Assembly (NCBI GenBank): GCA_964546435.1
Contig: CAZJKJ010000017.1
Location: 1 to 58,105, forward strand
Direction: 5' to 3'
Origin: CAYNST01 sp964546435
GTDB lineage: Bacteria; Pseudomonadota; Gammaproteobacteria; Pseudomonadales; Cellvibrionaceae
DNA length: 58,105 nucleotides
The stretch's first letter is position 1. Each line of letters opens with the position of its first letter. The position numbers and the translations under genes were made by a program. Below are positions 42,786 through 50,382 of this stretch, piece after piece. Under the pieces are notes generated by a model. It saw only the letters and a program-made list of their open reading frames with translations, was not told the origin of the DNA and made no database searches.

Positions 42786-43670
42786 GTGTTTCGAATCGGT
42801 TTATTTCTGCTGACCAACTTTGCGGTGCTCGCAGTGGCGAGTGTCACACTGAACTTGCTGGGTGTCGGAAGCTACCTCAAAGCCGGCGGAGGCCTGGATC
42901 TCAATTCTTTACTGATCTTCTGCGCCGTGTTCGGCTTTGCCGGGGCATTTATCTCGCTGTTCCTGTCCAAGTGGATGGCCAGGCGCAGTGCCCGCGTTTA
43001 CATTATTGAAAATCCGCGCAGCGCCGAAGAGCGCTGGCTAGTGGAAACCGTGCGCGAACTCGCCGACAAGGCGGGCATAAAAATGCCGGACGTCGGCATT
43101 TTCCCCGCGCAACAATCCAACGCCTTTGCGACCGGGTGGAACAGGAACGATGCGCTGGTAGCGGTCAGTGAAGGGATGCTGCAGCGCTTTAATCGCAACG
43201 AAGTTCGCGCCGTTCTGGCGCACGAAATCGGCCACGTAGCCAACGGCGACATGGTGACGCTGACGCTAATTCAAGGCGTAATCAACACCTTCGTCATGTT
43301 CTTCGCGCGCATCATTGGACACACGGTTGACCGCGTGGTGTTCAGATCGGAAAACTCTCACGGACCCGGGTTTTTTATTGCCAGTTTTGTGGCGGAAATC
43401 GTGTTGGCGTTTCTGGCTCAGATCATCGTGGCCTGGTTCTCGCGCCGACGGGAATTCCGGGCTGACCATGCCGGCGCTGTCCTGGCGGACCGGCAGAGCA
43501 TGATCGATGCGCTGCGGCGCCTGAAGGCAGAAACTGATGCGCCCAATCAGATGCCGGAGCAGTTCACCGCGTTCGGTATTGCCTCCGGCACCAAGCGGAA
43601 CTTTCAGCAGTTATTCTCCACGCATCCTCCACTGGATGTCCGCATCCAGGCGCTCCAGAGCGCCGCCTGA
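42786..43670 (+). CDS. htpX: Membrane-bound zinc protease HtpX
   Basis: Inner-membrane M48 metallopeptidase that helps FtsH remove damaged membrane proteins; in E. coli it is under Cpx stress control. The 294-residue chain has two N-terminal helices (about 1-25 and 38-58), the zinc motif HEIGH (about 142-146), two more helices around 155-215 and the third ligand region EFRADHAGA. The start is GTG with GAGGA seven bases upstream. Confidence 0.96.
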   Translation: MFRIGLFLLTNFAVLAVASVTLNLLGVGSYLKAGGGLDLNSLLIFCAVFGFAGAFISLFLSKWMARRSARVYIIENPRSAEERWLVETVRELADKAGIKMPDVGIFPAQQSNAFATGWNRNDALVAVSEGMLQRFNRNEVRAVLAHEIGHVANGDMVTLTLIQGVINTFVMFFARIIGHTVDRVVFRSENSHGPGFFIASFVAEIVLAFLAQIIVAWFSRRREFRADHAGAVLADRQSMIDALRRLKAETDAPNQMPEQFTAFGIASGTKRNFQQLFSTHPPLDVRIQALQSAA

Positions 43671-43680
43671 TGCGAAATCA

Positions 43681-43698
43681 CTGGCCCGGACGGGCCAG
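43681..43698. terminator. Bidirectional hairpin between htpX and the isochorismatase-like gene
   Basis: Stem CTGGCCC / GGGCCAG with a four-base loop, placed between the two convergent stop codons and overlapping neither. The U-tract is weak (GTTATTCCT on plus). Confidence 0.6.
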
Positions 43699-43699
43699 G

Positions 43700-44305
43700 T
43701 TATTCCTCAGCCACCAGCCTCCTCAGATTCAGCGCTGACGATTCCGTGGTATCCGCCTGCAGCACCTTATTCATGTACTGTAGCGCACGGTCGTTATCGT
43801 CAGGGGTGTGAGAAGCTACACAATCCGCGGGTATGTGCAGCTTGAATCCTCTCATGTAGGCATCCGCTGCCGTAAACTGAACGCACATGTTGGCGGAAAT
43901 GCCGCAGAGGATCAGGCGGCGGCTGCCCAGATGCTTGAGCAGCAACTCCAGCGGCGTCCCGTAAAACGCTGAATGCTTGGGCTTGAGAATGAAATAATCA
44001 GCGGCTGAGGGCGTCAGCGTTGCTGCAAGCGGTGCGCCTTTTACAGACGGTTGCAGGCAATGCTCCACAACATCTTTAAAATTCGAACGCCACTTTCCAA
44101 AATTGTCATTGGCGAAAATTACCGGAATTCCCAGTAGTTTTGCGTCTGCCTTCAGCAACGCAATTTTCTGCGCAGCCGCCAGCGCGGGCGCCAGGACGGC
44201 ATCGCCCTCGGGAAATTCCAGGTCGTTGATCATGTCGATAATAATTATCGCGACAGACGAATTGTCCGGTGCGTTGTCGTTCAAGGTATCGTTTCCGCTG
44301 GCCAT
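43700..44305 (-). CDS. Isochorismatase-family cysteine hydrolase
   Basis: A 201-residue alpha/beta hydrolase of the isochorismatase-like superfamily (nicotinamidase-type). The catalytic triad is visible: Asp24 in IIDMINDLEF, a lysine in ILKPKHSAF (108 or 110) and Cys141 in CGISANMCV, with the usual cis-peptide glycine before it. Substrates in the family include isochorismate, nicotinamide and ureido compounds; nothing here decides. GGAGG precedes the ATG by four bases. Confidence 0.9.
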   Translation of the reverse strand: MASGNDTLNDNAPDNSSVAIIIIDMINDLEFPEGDAVLAPALAAAQKIALLKADAKLLGIPVIFANDNFGKWRSNFKDVVEHCLQPSVKGAPLAATLTPSAADYFILKPKHSAFYGTPLELLLKHLGSRRLILCGISANMCVQFTAADAYMRGFKLHIPADCVASHTPDDNDRALQYMNKVLQADTTESSALNLRRLVAEE

Positions 44306-44582
44306 TGCGCCTCCAAAAAGTCAATCAGGATGCTCACCCTTCTATTCGTCATTTCCATTGTCTCGCCGCTCCGACATTGGGCGCACTCCGGTGAAATATT
44401 ACAGACGGGCGATTGAGCACACGCTCTTGCCGACACTGCATGCCTCACGCCAACCGCGAAACACTTGCGGGGCTCGCTACTTTGCATCACTAAAAAAACG
44501 GGAAACTCGTTGCTGGTATGCGTCTTGCTACTTCCAATTGAAACAGCCTAAGGTTTTTTTCCAAAAACGGGAGACTGGTTAT

Positions 44583-44795
44583 ATGAAGGTTCGTTTGCTT
44601 GGTAAAAATGCGTACAAAAATGGAATCAATTCCCCCACGCTCGACTTCACGTTGAGCAACTGGTTAAAAAATAACCCAAAGCGATCCCAGACCGATCAGT
44701 ATCTGCAATGGTGGGAAGGCTGGTTTGATGGTCTTAATGAAAACTTGGGCACCAGCCGGGCAAATCTTACAAGTGAGCAGGCTATATACAATTGA
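44583..44795 (+). CDS. RMF-like small protein
   Basis: A 70-residue basic protein whose pattern (GKNAYKNGIN near the N terminus and WWEGWFDG near residue 45) resembles ribosome modulation factor and the CrpP group. RMF dimerises 70S ribosomes in stationary phase. The match is by pattern only, and the sequence between the two motifs lacks the usual CPY segment. A GGAGA site lies nine bases before the ATG, supporting translation from 44583. The long open frame continuing upstream of it is not coding. Confidence 0.5.
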   Translation: MKVRLLGKNAYKNGINSPTLDFTLSNWLKNNPKRSQTDQYLQWWEGWFDGLNENLGTSRANLTSEQAIYN

Positions 44796-44996
44796 TCCTA
44801 TTAATAATGACGTCGTTCTCTGCGTGTTAGCGGCGCCACGCCGGTCCGCTCTTCGTTAGGAAGCATACTGAGGTTCAATCCCTTCGGTCATGGGATGGCC
44901 GATGGACAGTTGCATTTATCGACGAAACAATCATATTATTTCACGCATTATCTGTATTCATTCAGGGTGTTTTAACCCCCAAGCCCGGTGAAATGT

Positions 44997-45194
44997 ATGC
45001 AAACCTCCATTGAATTAATTGAATATTCCGCCCGTTACGGGTTACAGGAAGCGAAAGACAATCTCGAATCCGCACAGCTCATTGCTGAATCGACCTACCG
45101 CTCCCACGTCCGCCGCGAACTCTTTATTTCCGAACTGCAGAAAATCCGGGAACTCATTGCCGAGTTGCGAACCTGGCAACAGGCCACCGGTTGA
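44997..45194 (+). CDS. Small helical protein of unknown function
   Basis: A 65-residue, mostly helical, charged protein (MQTSIELIEYSARYGLQEAK). I do not recognise it. GGTGA is near the ribosome-site position. Codon use looks normal for the region. The flanking sequences (44796-44996 and 45195-45420) show no other gene. Confidence 0.5.
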   Translation: MQTSIELIEYSARYGLQEAKDNLESAQLIAESTYRSHVRRELFISELQKIRELIAELRTWQQATG

Positions 45195-45420
45195 ACAGAC
45201 AATGGATTGAAAAAACGGATTGAAAACCTGTGCAAACACTTACAAATATCCTCGGACTTGAACGCGCGGTGATCGTCTTGCCGCTGCCGCCTCGCAGAAG
45301 CCGTTTCGAATCCTTCGAGCAAACCACCACACCGGGGCACGTCATCCCGAGTCTCGGACACGGGCCGTCATTGAGTGCAGGCCCTTGCCGAAGAGGCTTT
45401 ACATTGGGCCAAGGCTAAAG

Positions 45421-45924
45421 ATGGATCCGATTACCCTTCTGAAACTCGATCTCGACATCCGTTTGATCCTCTACCACTTCTACCAGCTCAGCATCGCGCT
45501 GGCCCTGGCTCTGCCGCTGGCCCTGAACCGTGAAGCCGGAACCACCGGCGGAGCCGGGCTGCGAACGTTTCCACTGGTAGCCATCGCCTCCTGTGCGTTC
45601 ATGCTCCTGGCCCGCAGCGTATTCGATACGGCAGAAGCGGAAGCGCGTGTGATGTATGGAATTGTTACCGGCATCGGCTTTATCGGCGGGGGTGCAATCG
45701 TGAAGCAGTCCGGTCGGGTGGGCGGGACCGCTACTGCAGCGGGACTCTGGAACACCAGTGCGATTGGCGTGTCCGTGGCTTATAGCCGCTACGAGGTGGC
45801 CATCATCCTCGCCGTTGTGAACTTTGTAATCTTCAAGTACATGACCTATTTCAAGAAGGAAAACCAAAACACCAATAATCGTCAGTCAGATGACAGGCAC
45901 ACCGCCGATCGAAACGAAAAATAA
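45421..45924 (+). CDS. MgtC/SapB-family membrane protein
   Basis: A 167-residue inner-membrane protein with about four helices. The MgtC signature is clear: LNREAGTTGGAGLRTFPLVAIASC, then VMYGIVTGIGFIGGGAIVK and WNTSAIGVSVAYSRYEVA. In pathogens MgtC supports growth in low Mg2+ by acting on the F-ATP synthase; environmental homologues are less well understood. AAGG is six bases before the ATG at 45421, the family start; a frame-open extension upstream is not needed. A charged tail follows the last helix. Confidence 0.88.
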   Translation: MDPITLLKLDLDIRLILYHFYQLSIALALALPLALNREAGTTGGAGLRTFPLVAIASCAFMLLARSVFDTAEAEARVMYGIVTGIGFIGGGAIVKQSGRVGGTATAAGLWNTSAIGVSVAYSRYEVAIILAVVNFVIFKYMTYFKKENQNTNNRQSDDRHTADRNEK

Positions 45925-45950
45925 CGGACAGCGGCGCGCACCGATTGAAT

Positions 45951-46931
45951 TTATTTGCTGCGCAGCCGCTTGGCCTGACTTTCGAACAGCAGATAGCCGG
46001 GAATAGCGATCGCCAATGGCAACAGATAGAACACGCACCGGTAGGCGAACAGCGCTGCCAGCAGGCTGTGCTTGTCCACCCGGCCTGCCAGCATGGCGAT
46101 AAATACCGCTTCGAGGACGCCTAGTCCCCCCGGCACATGAGATACTGCGCCGGCGATCCCGCTGATCAGGAGCACGGCGTAGACCGTGAAGTAGCCCAAC
46201 TCCTCCGGCATGAATATGTAAACCACCGCTGCCATTAACGACCAATGGGTGATGCTGATCAGAAATTGCAGGCCGACCACATTCAGCGTCGGCAGGTAAA
46301 TGGTTTGCGAGCGGACTTGAAATTCCCTGCGCTCCGAGAAAATGCTCAAATACAGATAGAACAGAACGACACCGACCAGCACCGCACCCACCAGCTTCAA
46401 TCCCATCTGCCCGATCGCCCAATTTTCTGGCAAATCGAGAAAGCCAAAAATGAACAGCGTTCCCGCCAGCAGACAATACCCCAGCCAGTTGCTCAGAACC
46501 GTGACGCCAAGGATACGGGTAACATCGCCTGCCGCGACGTCCAGTCTCGAATAAAGACGATAGCGAAACGCGACGCTGCCGACGAGGGCACCGAGATTCA
46601 AGTTACAGGCATAGCTGATCCACGCAGAAGACCATGCGCCAAAGCGGTTCACCTTGATTCCAAAAACATGACACCCCAGGAGGTCATACAAGGCATAAGC
46701 CGAATAGCACAACAGCCCTACGCCCGCCCCCAGTACCAACGAACTCATGGGTGTCTTGCGAAAGGCGTCGAGAATTTTTTCCCACTCGAGCTCGGAACCT
46801 TTATGAACCAGCAAGGTGCCAACCGCGATAAAAAAGATTCCCCAAGCCACCCTCTTGACCCAGGGATTTTTTAACCAGCTCCATTTAGAAGAGCTTCCGC
46901 CCTTGCTTACGTCAGTTACCGCTGTAGGCAT
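45951..46931 (-). CDS. ybhN: YbhN-family membrane protein (LPG synthase-like TM domain)
   Basis: A 326-residue inner-membrane protein with about eight helices, of the UPF0104 / lysylphosphatidylglycerol synthase transmembrane family (flippase-like). Typical features: LNLGALVGSVAFRYRLY and the signature AVSHVPGGLGVLEAVF. It overlaps the clsB end; the ATG at 46931 has GGAG seven bases upstream. In E. coli the same three genes, ybhN, clsB and ybhP, form one operon, so the product probably works on phospholipid traffic with ClsB. Confidence 0.92.
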   Translation of the reverse strand: MPTAVTDVSKGGSSSKWSWLKNPWVKRVAWGIFFIAVGTLLVHKGSELEWEKILDAFRKTPMSSLVLGAGVGLLCYSAYALYDLLGCHVFGIKVNRFGAWSSAWISYACNLNLGALVGSVAFRYRLYSRLDVAAGDVTRILGVTVLSNWLGYCLLAGTLFIFGFLDLPENWAIGQMGLKLVGAVLVGVVLFYLYLSIFSERREFQVRSQTIYLPTLNVVGLQFLISITHWSLMAAVVYIFMPEELGYFTVYAVLLISGIAGAVSHVPGGLGVLEAVFIAMLAGRVDKHSLLAALFAYRCVFYLLPLAIAIPGYLLFESQAKRLRSK

Positions 46932-46933
46932 TA

Positions 46934-48241
46934 TCAAGCTCCGCTCGCAGAATTGTGGGGTTTACTATGGTCTACCTCCCGGTTACGGCGAAAACGTGGC
47001 AGCGCGCGCCGCAGCTGACGCGACCGGGCTGCCGATTTCCGACCCTCCTTCTGTCGGAGCTTGATCTGCTGGATACGCAAGCGATTGCCGGGTAACCAAC
47101 TGATCAGATTCGGAAGGCTGCGCAGAAGATGATAGGTCATGGTGCCACGCAACAGAAACCACCAGCTGCGACTGCGTACCCAGTCCTGCTCAATAAGCCG
47201 GCTGTTGGCCTGAAGGTCTTGAATTTCAGCCGTGAGCTGCCGATTAAACTCCGCGTCTTCAACGAACACATTGGCTTCGAGGTTGAAAGACAAGCTCCAG
47301 GGATCCAGATTGCTGGAGCCTATCGTTGACCATTCATCATCAATCGTCGCGATTTTGGCGTGGAGCGGACGCTCGGCATATTCGTAGACTTTTATCCGGT
47401 CGCCAGTCAGTTTCTGATACAGGCATCTGGCGGCTTTCAGTGCAAACGGAATATCGGGGTTGCCCTGCAAGACGAGGCTGATATCAACGCCCCGGCGTGC
47501 GGCCCGGCGCAGCGCTCGCATGATTCGGTAGCCCGGAAAAAAATAGGCATTCGCGATCATGATTCGGTGTTTGGCGTTGCGGATCCCGGCGAGATAGGCT
47601 TTTTCGATTTCTGTGCGATTGCGGTGATTATCCCGGCCAACAACGGAGATCCGCGCCTCACCCACCGGCTCCGCGCTGTTCATTGCAGAAAAATCCGGCC
47701 CGAGACGCATGTTGCTGGCATCGCTGACATTACTTTTGCAAAGCTCGCGGATCTGCTTCACGACCGGACCGCAAATCTCAGCCGCAAAATCACGCTTGGC
47801 CGTCTCGCCGCTGACCAGAACATGCTCATAGGAGAGATTGATGCCGCCGATAAACGCGTAACGGCCATCGATGACTGCGAGCTTTCGGTGCAATCGTCGG
47901 AAGACCTTCGGACGCCATTTGACCCAGCCAGGCTGAGGATCGAATATCTGAAAGTTGACCCCGGCCTCGGTCAGTTCCCGAATATAGGATTCCTGCAGGA
48001 AAAAGCTGCCGTAGCTGTCGGCGGTGACGGTGATCCAGACGCCTCGGTGCGCCGCGCCAATCAGCGCCTTTTGCAGAAGCGTCCCGACCCGGTCTTCCGC
48101 GAGAATAAATGTTTCCAGGAAAATTTCATGTCGCGCATTGCGAATCCTGCGGATCAGATGCGGAAAAAATTCGTCGCCATTGTGCAGGAGCTTGATCGAG
48201 TTACCCGGCACAAAATTCTTGCCGCCTTTATAACCAAACAT
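46934..48241 (-). CDS. clsB: Cardiolipin synthase B
   Basis: A 435-residue phospholipase-D-superfamily enzyme that makes cardiolipin from phosphatidylglycerol. Two HKD motifs are present: HRKLAVIDGRYAFIGG and HAKIATIDDEWSTIGSSN. It lacks the N-terminal membrane helices of ClsA, as expected for ClsB. AGGAG precedes the ATG closely. It lies nine bases after the EEP gene and overlaps ybhN. Confidence 0.95.
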   Translation of the reverse strand: MFGYKGGKNFVPGNSIKLLHNGDEFFPHLIRRIRNARHEIFLETFILAEDRVGTLLQKALIGAAHRGVWITVTADSYGSFFLQESYIRELTEAGVNFQIFDPQPGWVKWRPKVFRRLHRKLAVIDGRYAFIGGINLSYEHVLVSGETAKRDFAAEICGPVVKQIRELCKSNVSDASNMRLGPDFSAMNSAEPVGEARISVVGRDNHRNRTEIEKAYLAGIRNAKHRIMIANAYFFPGYRIMRALRRAARRGVDISLVLQGNPDIPFALKAARCLYQKLTGDRIKVYEYAERPLHAKIATIDDEWSTIGSSNLDPWSLSFNLEANVFVEDAEFNRQLTAEIQDLQANSRLIEQDWVRSRSWWFLLRGTMTYHLLRSLPNLISWLPGNRLRIQQIKLRQKEGRKSAARSRQLRRALPRFRRNREVDHSKPHNSASGA

Positions 48242-48250
48242 ATATCACTC

Positions 48251-49155
48251 CTAAAACTGAATCTCGGCCATCAAGGGCCGATGGTCAGACAATTTATTCC
48301 AGGGACTGACCGGCATGGTTAACGACTGTACGTTTGAAAAACCCCGCAAGTAGATCCGGTCCAGCCGCAAGATTGGCCGCATGGCAGGAAAGGTTTTGGC
48401 CGGTCTCCCGTCACAGATGGTGCACACGTCTTCCATCCCCAGATTGCGCAACACAGGCTGGGCCTTGAGGCGCCAGTCGTTAAAATCTCCGGCGATAACC
48501 AGCGGAGTCTCCGCAGGTATTTCCGCCACCATTCGCGACAGGGCTTGCAGCTGCTGTTGCCGATGCGTCTCCTTCAAACTGAGGTGAACGCAGATTGTGT
48601 GAATATTCGGGCCGGATTCCCCGGTATCCAGAACACAGTGCAACAGCCCCCGCTTTTCAATCCCGTTGAGCGAAATATCCAGATTTCGCCATTGTGCGAT
48701 GTGGAATTTGCTCAGCAACGCGTTGCCATGATGACCATCGGCATAAATTGCGTTTTTTCCGTAGGCGTGAAAGGGCATAAAACTGTCCGCCAGAAATTCG
48801 TATTGCGGTAATTCCGGCCAGTGGGCTTCGTAGGTTTTTGACCACTTGCGATGCTCGCCCAGAACTTCCTGCAAGAAAACGATGTNNNNNNNNNNNNNNN
48901 NNNNNNNNNNNNNNNNNNNNNNNNNNNNNNNNNNNNNNNNNNNNNNNNNNNNNNNNNNNNNNNNNNNNNNNNNNNNNNNNNNNNNTAGGTTTTTGACCAC
49001 TTGCGATGCTCGCCCAGAACTTCCTGCAAGAAAACGATGTCAGCATTGACGTCTCGGATTGCGTCCCTCAGCTCGTGCAATACGAAGCGACGATTGAAGG
49101 CGTTAAACCCTTTATGCATATTGACGGTCAGGATTTTGATCGATTGATTACTCAA
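48251..49155 (-). CDS. ybhP: Endonuclease/exonuclease/phosphatase family protein (YbhP-like), split by an assembly gap
   Basis: EEP-fold metal-dependent hydrolase; position in the ybhP-clsB-ybhN operon suggests a role near phospholipids, but the substrate is unknown. Motifs: IKILTVNMHKGF at the N terminus, IVFLQEVLG with the metal glutamate, CVHLSLKETHR, VIAGDFNDWR and a final LSDHRPLMAEI. The gene is cut by 100 N (48886-48985) flanked by an exact 55-base repeat. Removing gap plus one copy (155 bases) restores a single frame of 249 residues from the TTG at 49155, which has AGAAGG nine bases upstream. The ATG-start frame reaching to 49284 is longer but without homology. Confidence 0.88.
48831..49040. 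other. Assembly gap (100 N) with 55-base duplicated flanks
   Basis: N runs 48886-48985. Bases 48831-48885 equal 48986-49040 exactly. Same artefact as at 2220-2429; the identical 55-base length at both places points to the assembler's k-mer. Confidence 0.95.
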
Positions 49156-49436
49156 GTCGGCATCCCTTCTATTGCATGTGTGTTCTATAAATACGCCGCA
49201 CCACACCTTTGGCGGGTACGCGCTCAAAGTGCATTCATTGTGCCAGAACAGCCCACAGGTAGCGAAGTTTGCCATATCCGGCACCCAGGCAGACTCTGGC
49301 GTGTTTGGCGGTTGTTTTGAGAATCGGAATCGGGGAAATCAGAGGCTACCTGAAAATATAGTTGAACTCAGTCTGGATCGCTGTCCACTGCCGTGCTTTA
49401 ACCAGGCACGAACACTTCAACTGGCGGTGCTTGCAA
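49156..49436. other. Intergenic region between ybhP and the entericidin-like genes
   Basis: About 280 bases (380 including the repeat and hairpin after it). No gene recognised; it should contain the promoter for the ybhP-clsB-ybhN operon. Confidence 0.4.
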
Positions 49437-49493
49437 TAACAGAACTGGAACTAGCGAAACTGGGAATGACAGAACCGGGAATAACGGGAATCG
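49437..49493. repeat. Degenerate 15-16 base tandem repeat
   Basis: Successive units AACAGAACTGGAACT, AGCGAAACTGGGAATG, ACAGAACCGGGAATA and ACGGGAATCG. It is intergenic, just past the hairpin that ends the entericidin-like gene. Confidence 0.7.
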
Positions 49494-49501
49494 AAATGCT
49501 G

Positions 49502-49531
49502 AATCGCACAGCGACTGACCGCTGTGCGATT
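49502..49531 (-). terminator. Long hairpin immediately after the entericidin-like gene
   Basis: Perfect 12-base inverted repeat AATCGCACAGCG / CGCTGTGCGATT with a six-base loop, starting two bases after the stop codon at 49534. No U-tract follows, so it may protect the mRNA 3' end as much as terminate. Confidence 0.6.
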
Positions 49532-49533
49532 GA

Positions 49534-49668
49534 CTACCGGTCAGCTTCTTCTTCTATCTCCCCGCCCACTTTCTGTACGTCCCGCCCGAAACCTTCCATC
49601 GTTTCACACGCGGACATGGAAAAAGCAAAGCTCGCGAGCAGCATTATCCTGAAGAATTTGATAAGCAT
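49534..49668 (-). CDS. Entericidin-like small lipoprotein (second of pair)
   Basis: A 44-residue lipoprotein: signal segment MLIKFFRIMLLASFAFSMSA, then lipidated cysteine and CETMEGFGRDVQKVGG. That matches the entericidin EcnA/EcnB family (A-C-x-T-x-x-G-x-G-x-D). GGGAG is seven bases before the ATG. In E. coli, EcnB is a bacteriolytic lipoprotein and EcnA its antidote, encoded in tandem as here. Which member this is cannot be told. Confidence 0.85.
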   Translation of the reverse strand: MLIKFFRIMLLASFAFSMSACETMEGFGRDVQKVGGEIEEEADR

Positions 49669-49732
49669 GATTTTTCTCCCGGGAATTGACCCTAATTCCT
49701 CATAACTCCGGCAGCTGTTTCAACGCGCTGAA

Positions 49733-49864
49733 TCAATCCATTGCGTCTTCGATTTCGTCTCCTGCATTTTCAACGTCTCGACCGAAGCCCTCGGTTGTTT
49801 CACAAGCGGTGAAAGTCAGCGCGACCAGCGCCAAAAGCATTACTCGAATTGTATTTGTAAACAT
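49733..49864 (-). CDS. Entericidin-like small lipoprotein (first of pair)
   Basis: A 43-residue lipoprotein, start MFTNTIRVMLLALVALTFTA followed by CETTEGFGRDVENAGD. It is a clear paralogue of the next gene, 64 bases downstream (the mature parts share CET-EGFGRDV and the acidic GDEIE/GGEIE end). AGGAG lies six bases before the ATG. The pair is probably one transcript; the family's roles are membrane lysis and its antidote, or osmotic/stationary-phase response. Confidence 0.85.
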   Translation of the reverse strand: MFTNTIRVMLLALVALTFTACETTEGFGRDVENAGDEIEDAMD

Positions 49865-49942
49865 GATTCACTCCTGGTTTTTTAATGGTATCTGGGCGGA
49901 CCGGTCATCAGAATCGCACCGATCCCTTACCAGACTTGGTGG

Positions 49943-50293
49943 TTACTGAGTGTCTCCTGACAGCCCCTGGAGCCTGTCCAGCTCTTCCTGAGTCAATACC
50001 TTTTTCAGTTTTTTGTCTTTGTTGTTCTCCAGATCCGACATCTTTTCCTCCAGCTTTTTCTTGTCATCCCAATAGCTGGCCTGGATTTCCCGCACTTCCT
50101 CTGCTTTATCGCTGTCCTGGATGTTCAATGCATCCACCCAGTCGGCTTTCATCCGTGATGACGAGTCAAGATCATGATTAGTCACTGCTGCTTTAGTCTT
50201 GTCCGCAAGGTCATTGCCGTCTCCGGCATGGGTATACCCGGCCATCATGGCGAACACCATGACTGAAGATACAGCGAGTCTCTTGATTACCAT
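49943..50293 (-). CDS. Small periplasmic helical protein of unknown function
   Basis: A 116-residue protein with a signal peptide cut after YTHA (about residue 22). The mature part is helical and highly charged (EEVREIQASYWDDKKKLEEKMSDLE) and ends TQEELDRLQGL, loosely reminiscent of CpxP/Spy-type periplasmic proteins, though their LTxxQ motif is not evident. ATG at 50293. Neighbouring entericidin-like genes are also envelope proteins. Confidence 0.65.
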   Translation of the reverse strand: MVIKRLAVSSVMVFAMMAGYTHAGDGNDLADKTKAAVTNHDLDSSSRMKADWVDALNIQDSDKAEEVREIQASYWDDKKKLEEKMSDLENNKDKKLKKVLTQEELDRLQGLSGDTQ

Positions 50294-50382
50294 GATCTTG
50301 TTCCTCAGGTAGATTTTCGGATTTTTCGTCCGCACCAACGCGGACGAAAAATGCTAATGCAAAGCCGGGGCCAGAATTGAAG

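Noticed and set aside
45230..45418. A 62-codon frame between the small helical protein and mgtC-like gene
   Set aside because: No ribosome site and a low-complexity, proline-rich composition unlike neighbouring proteins.
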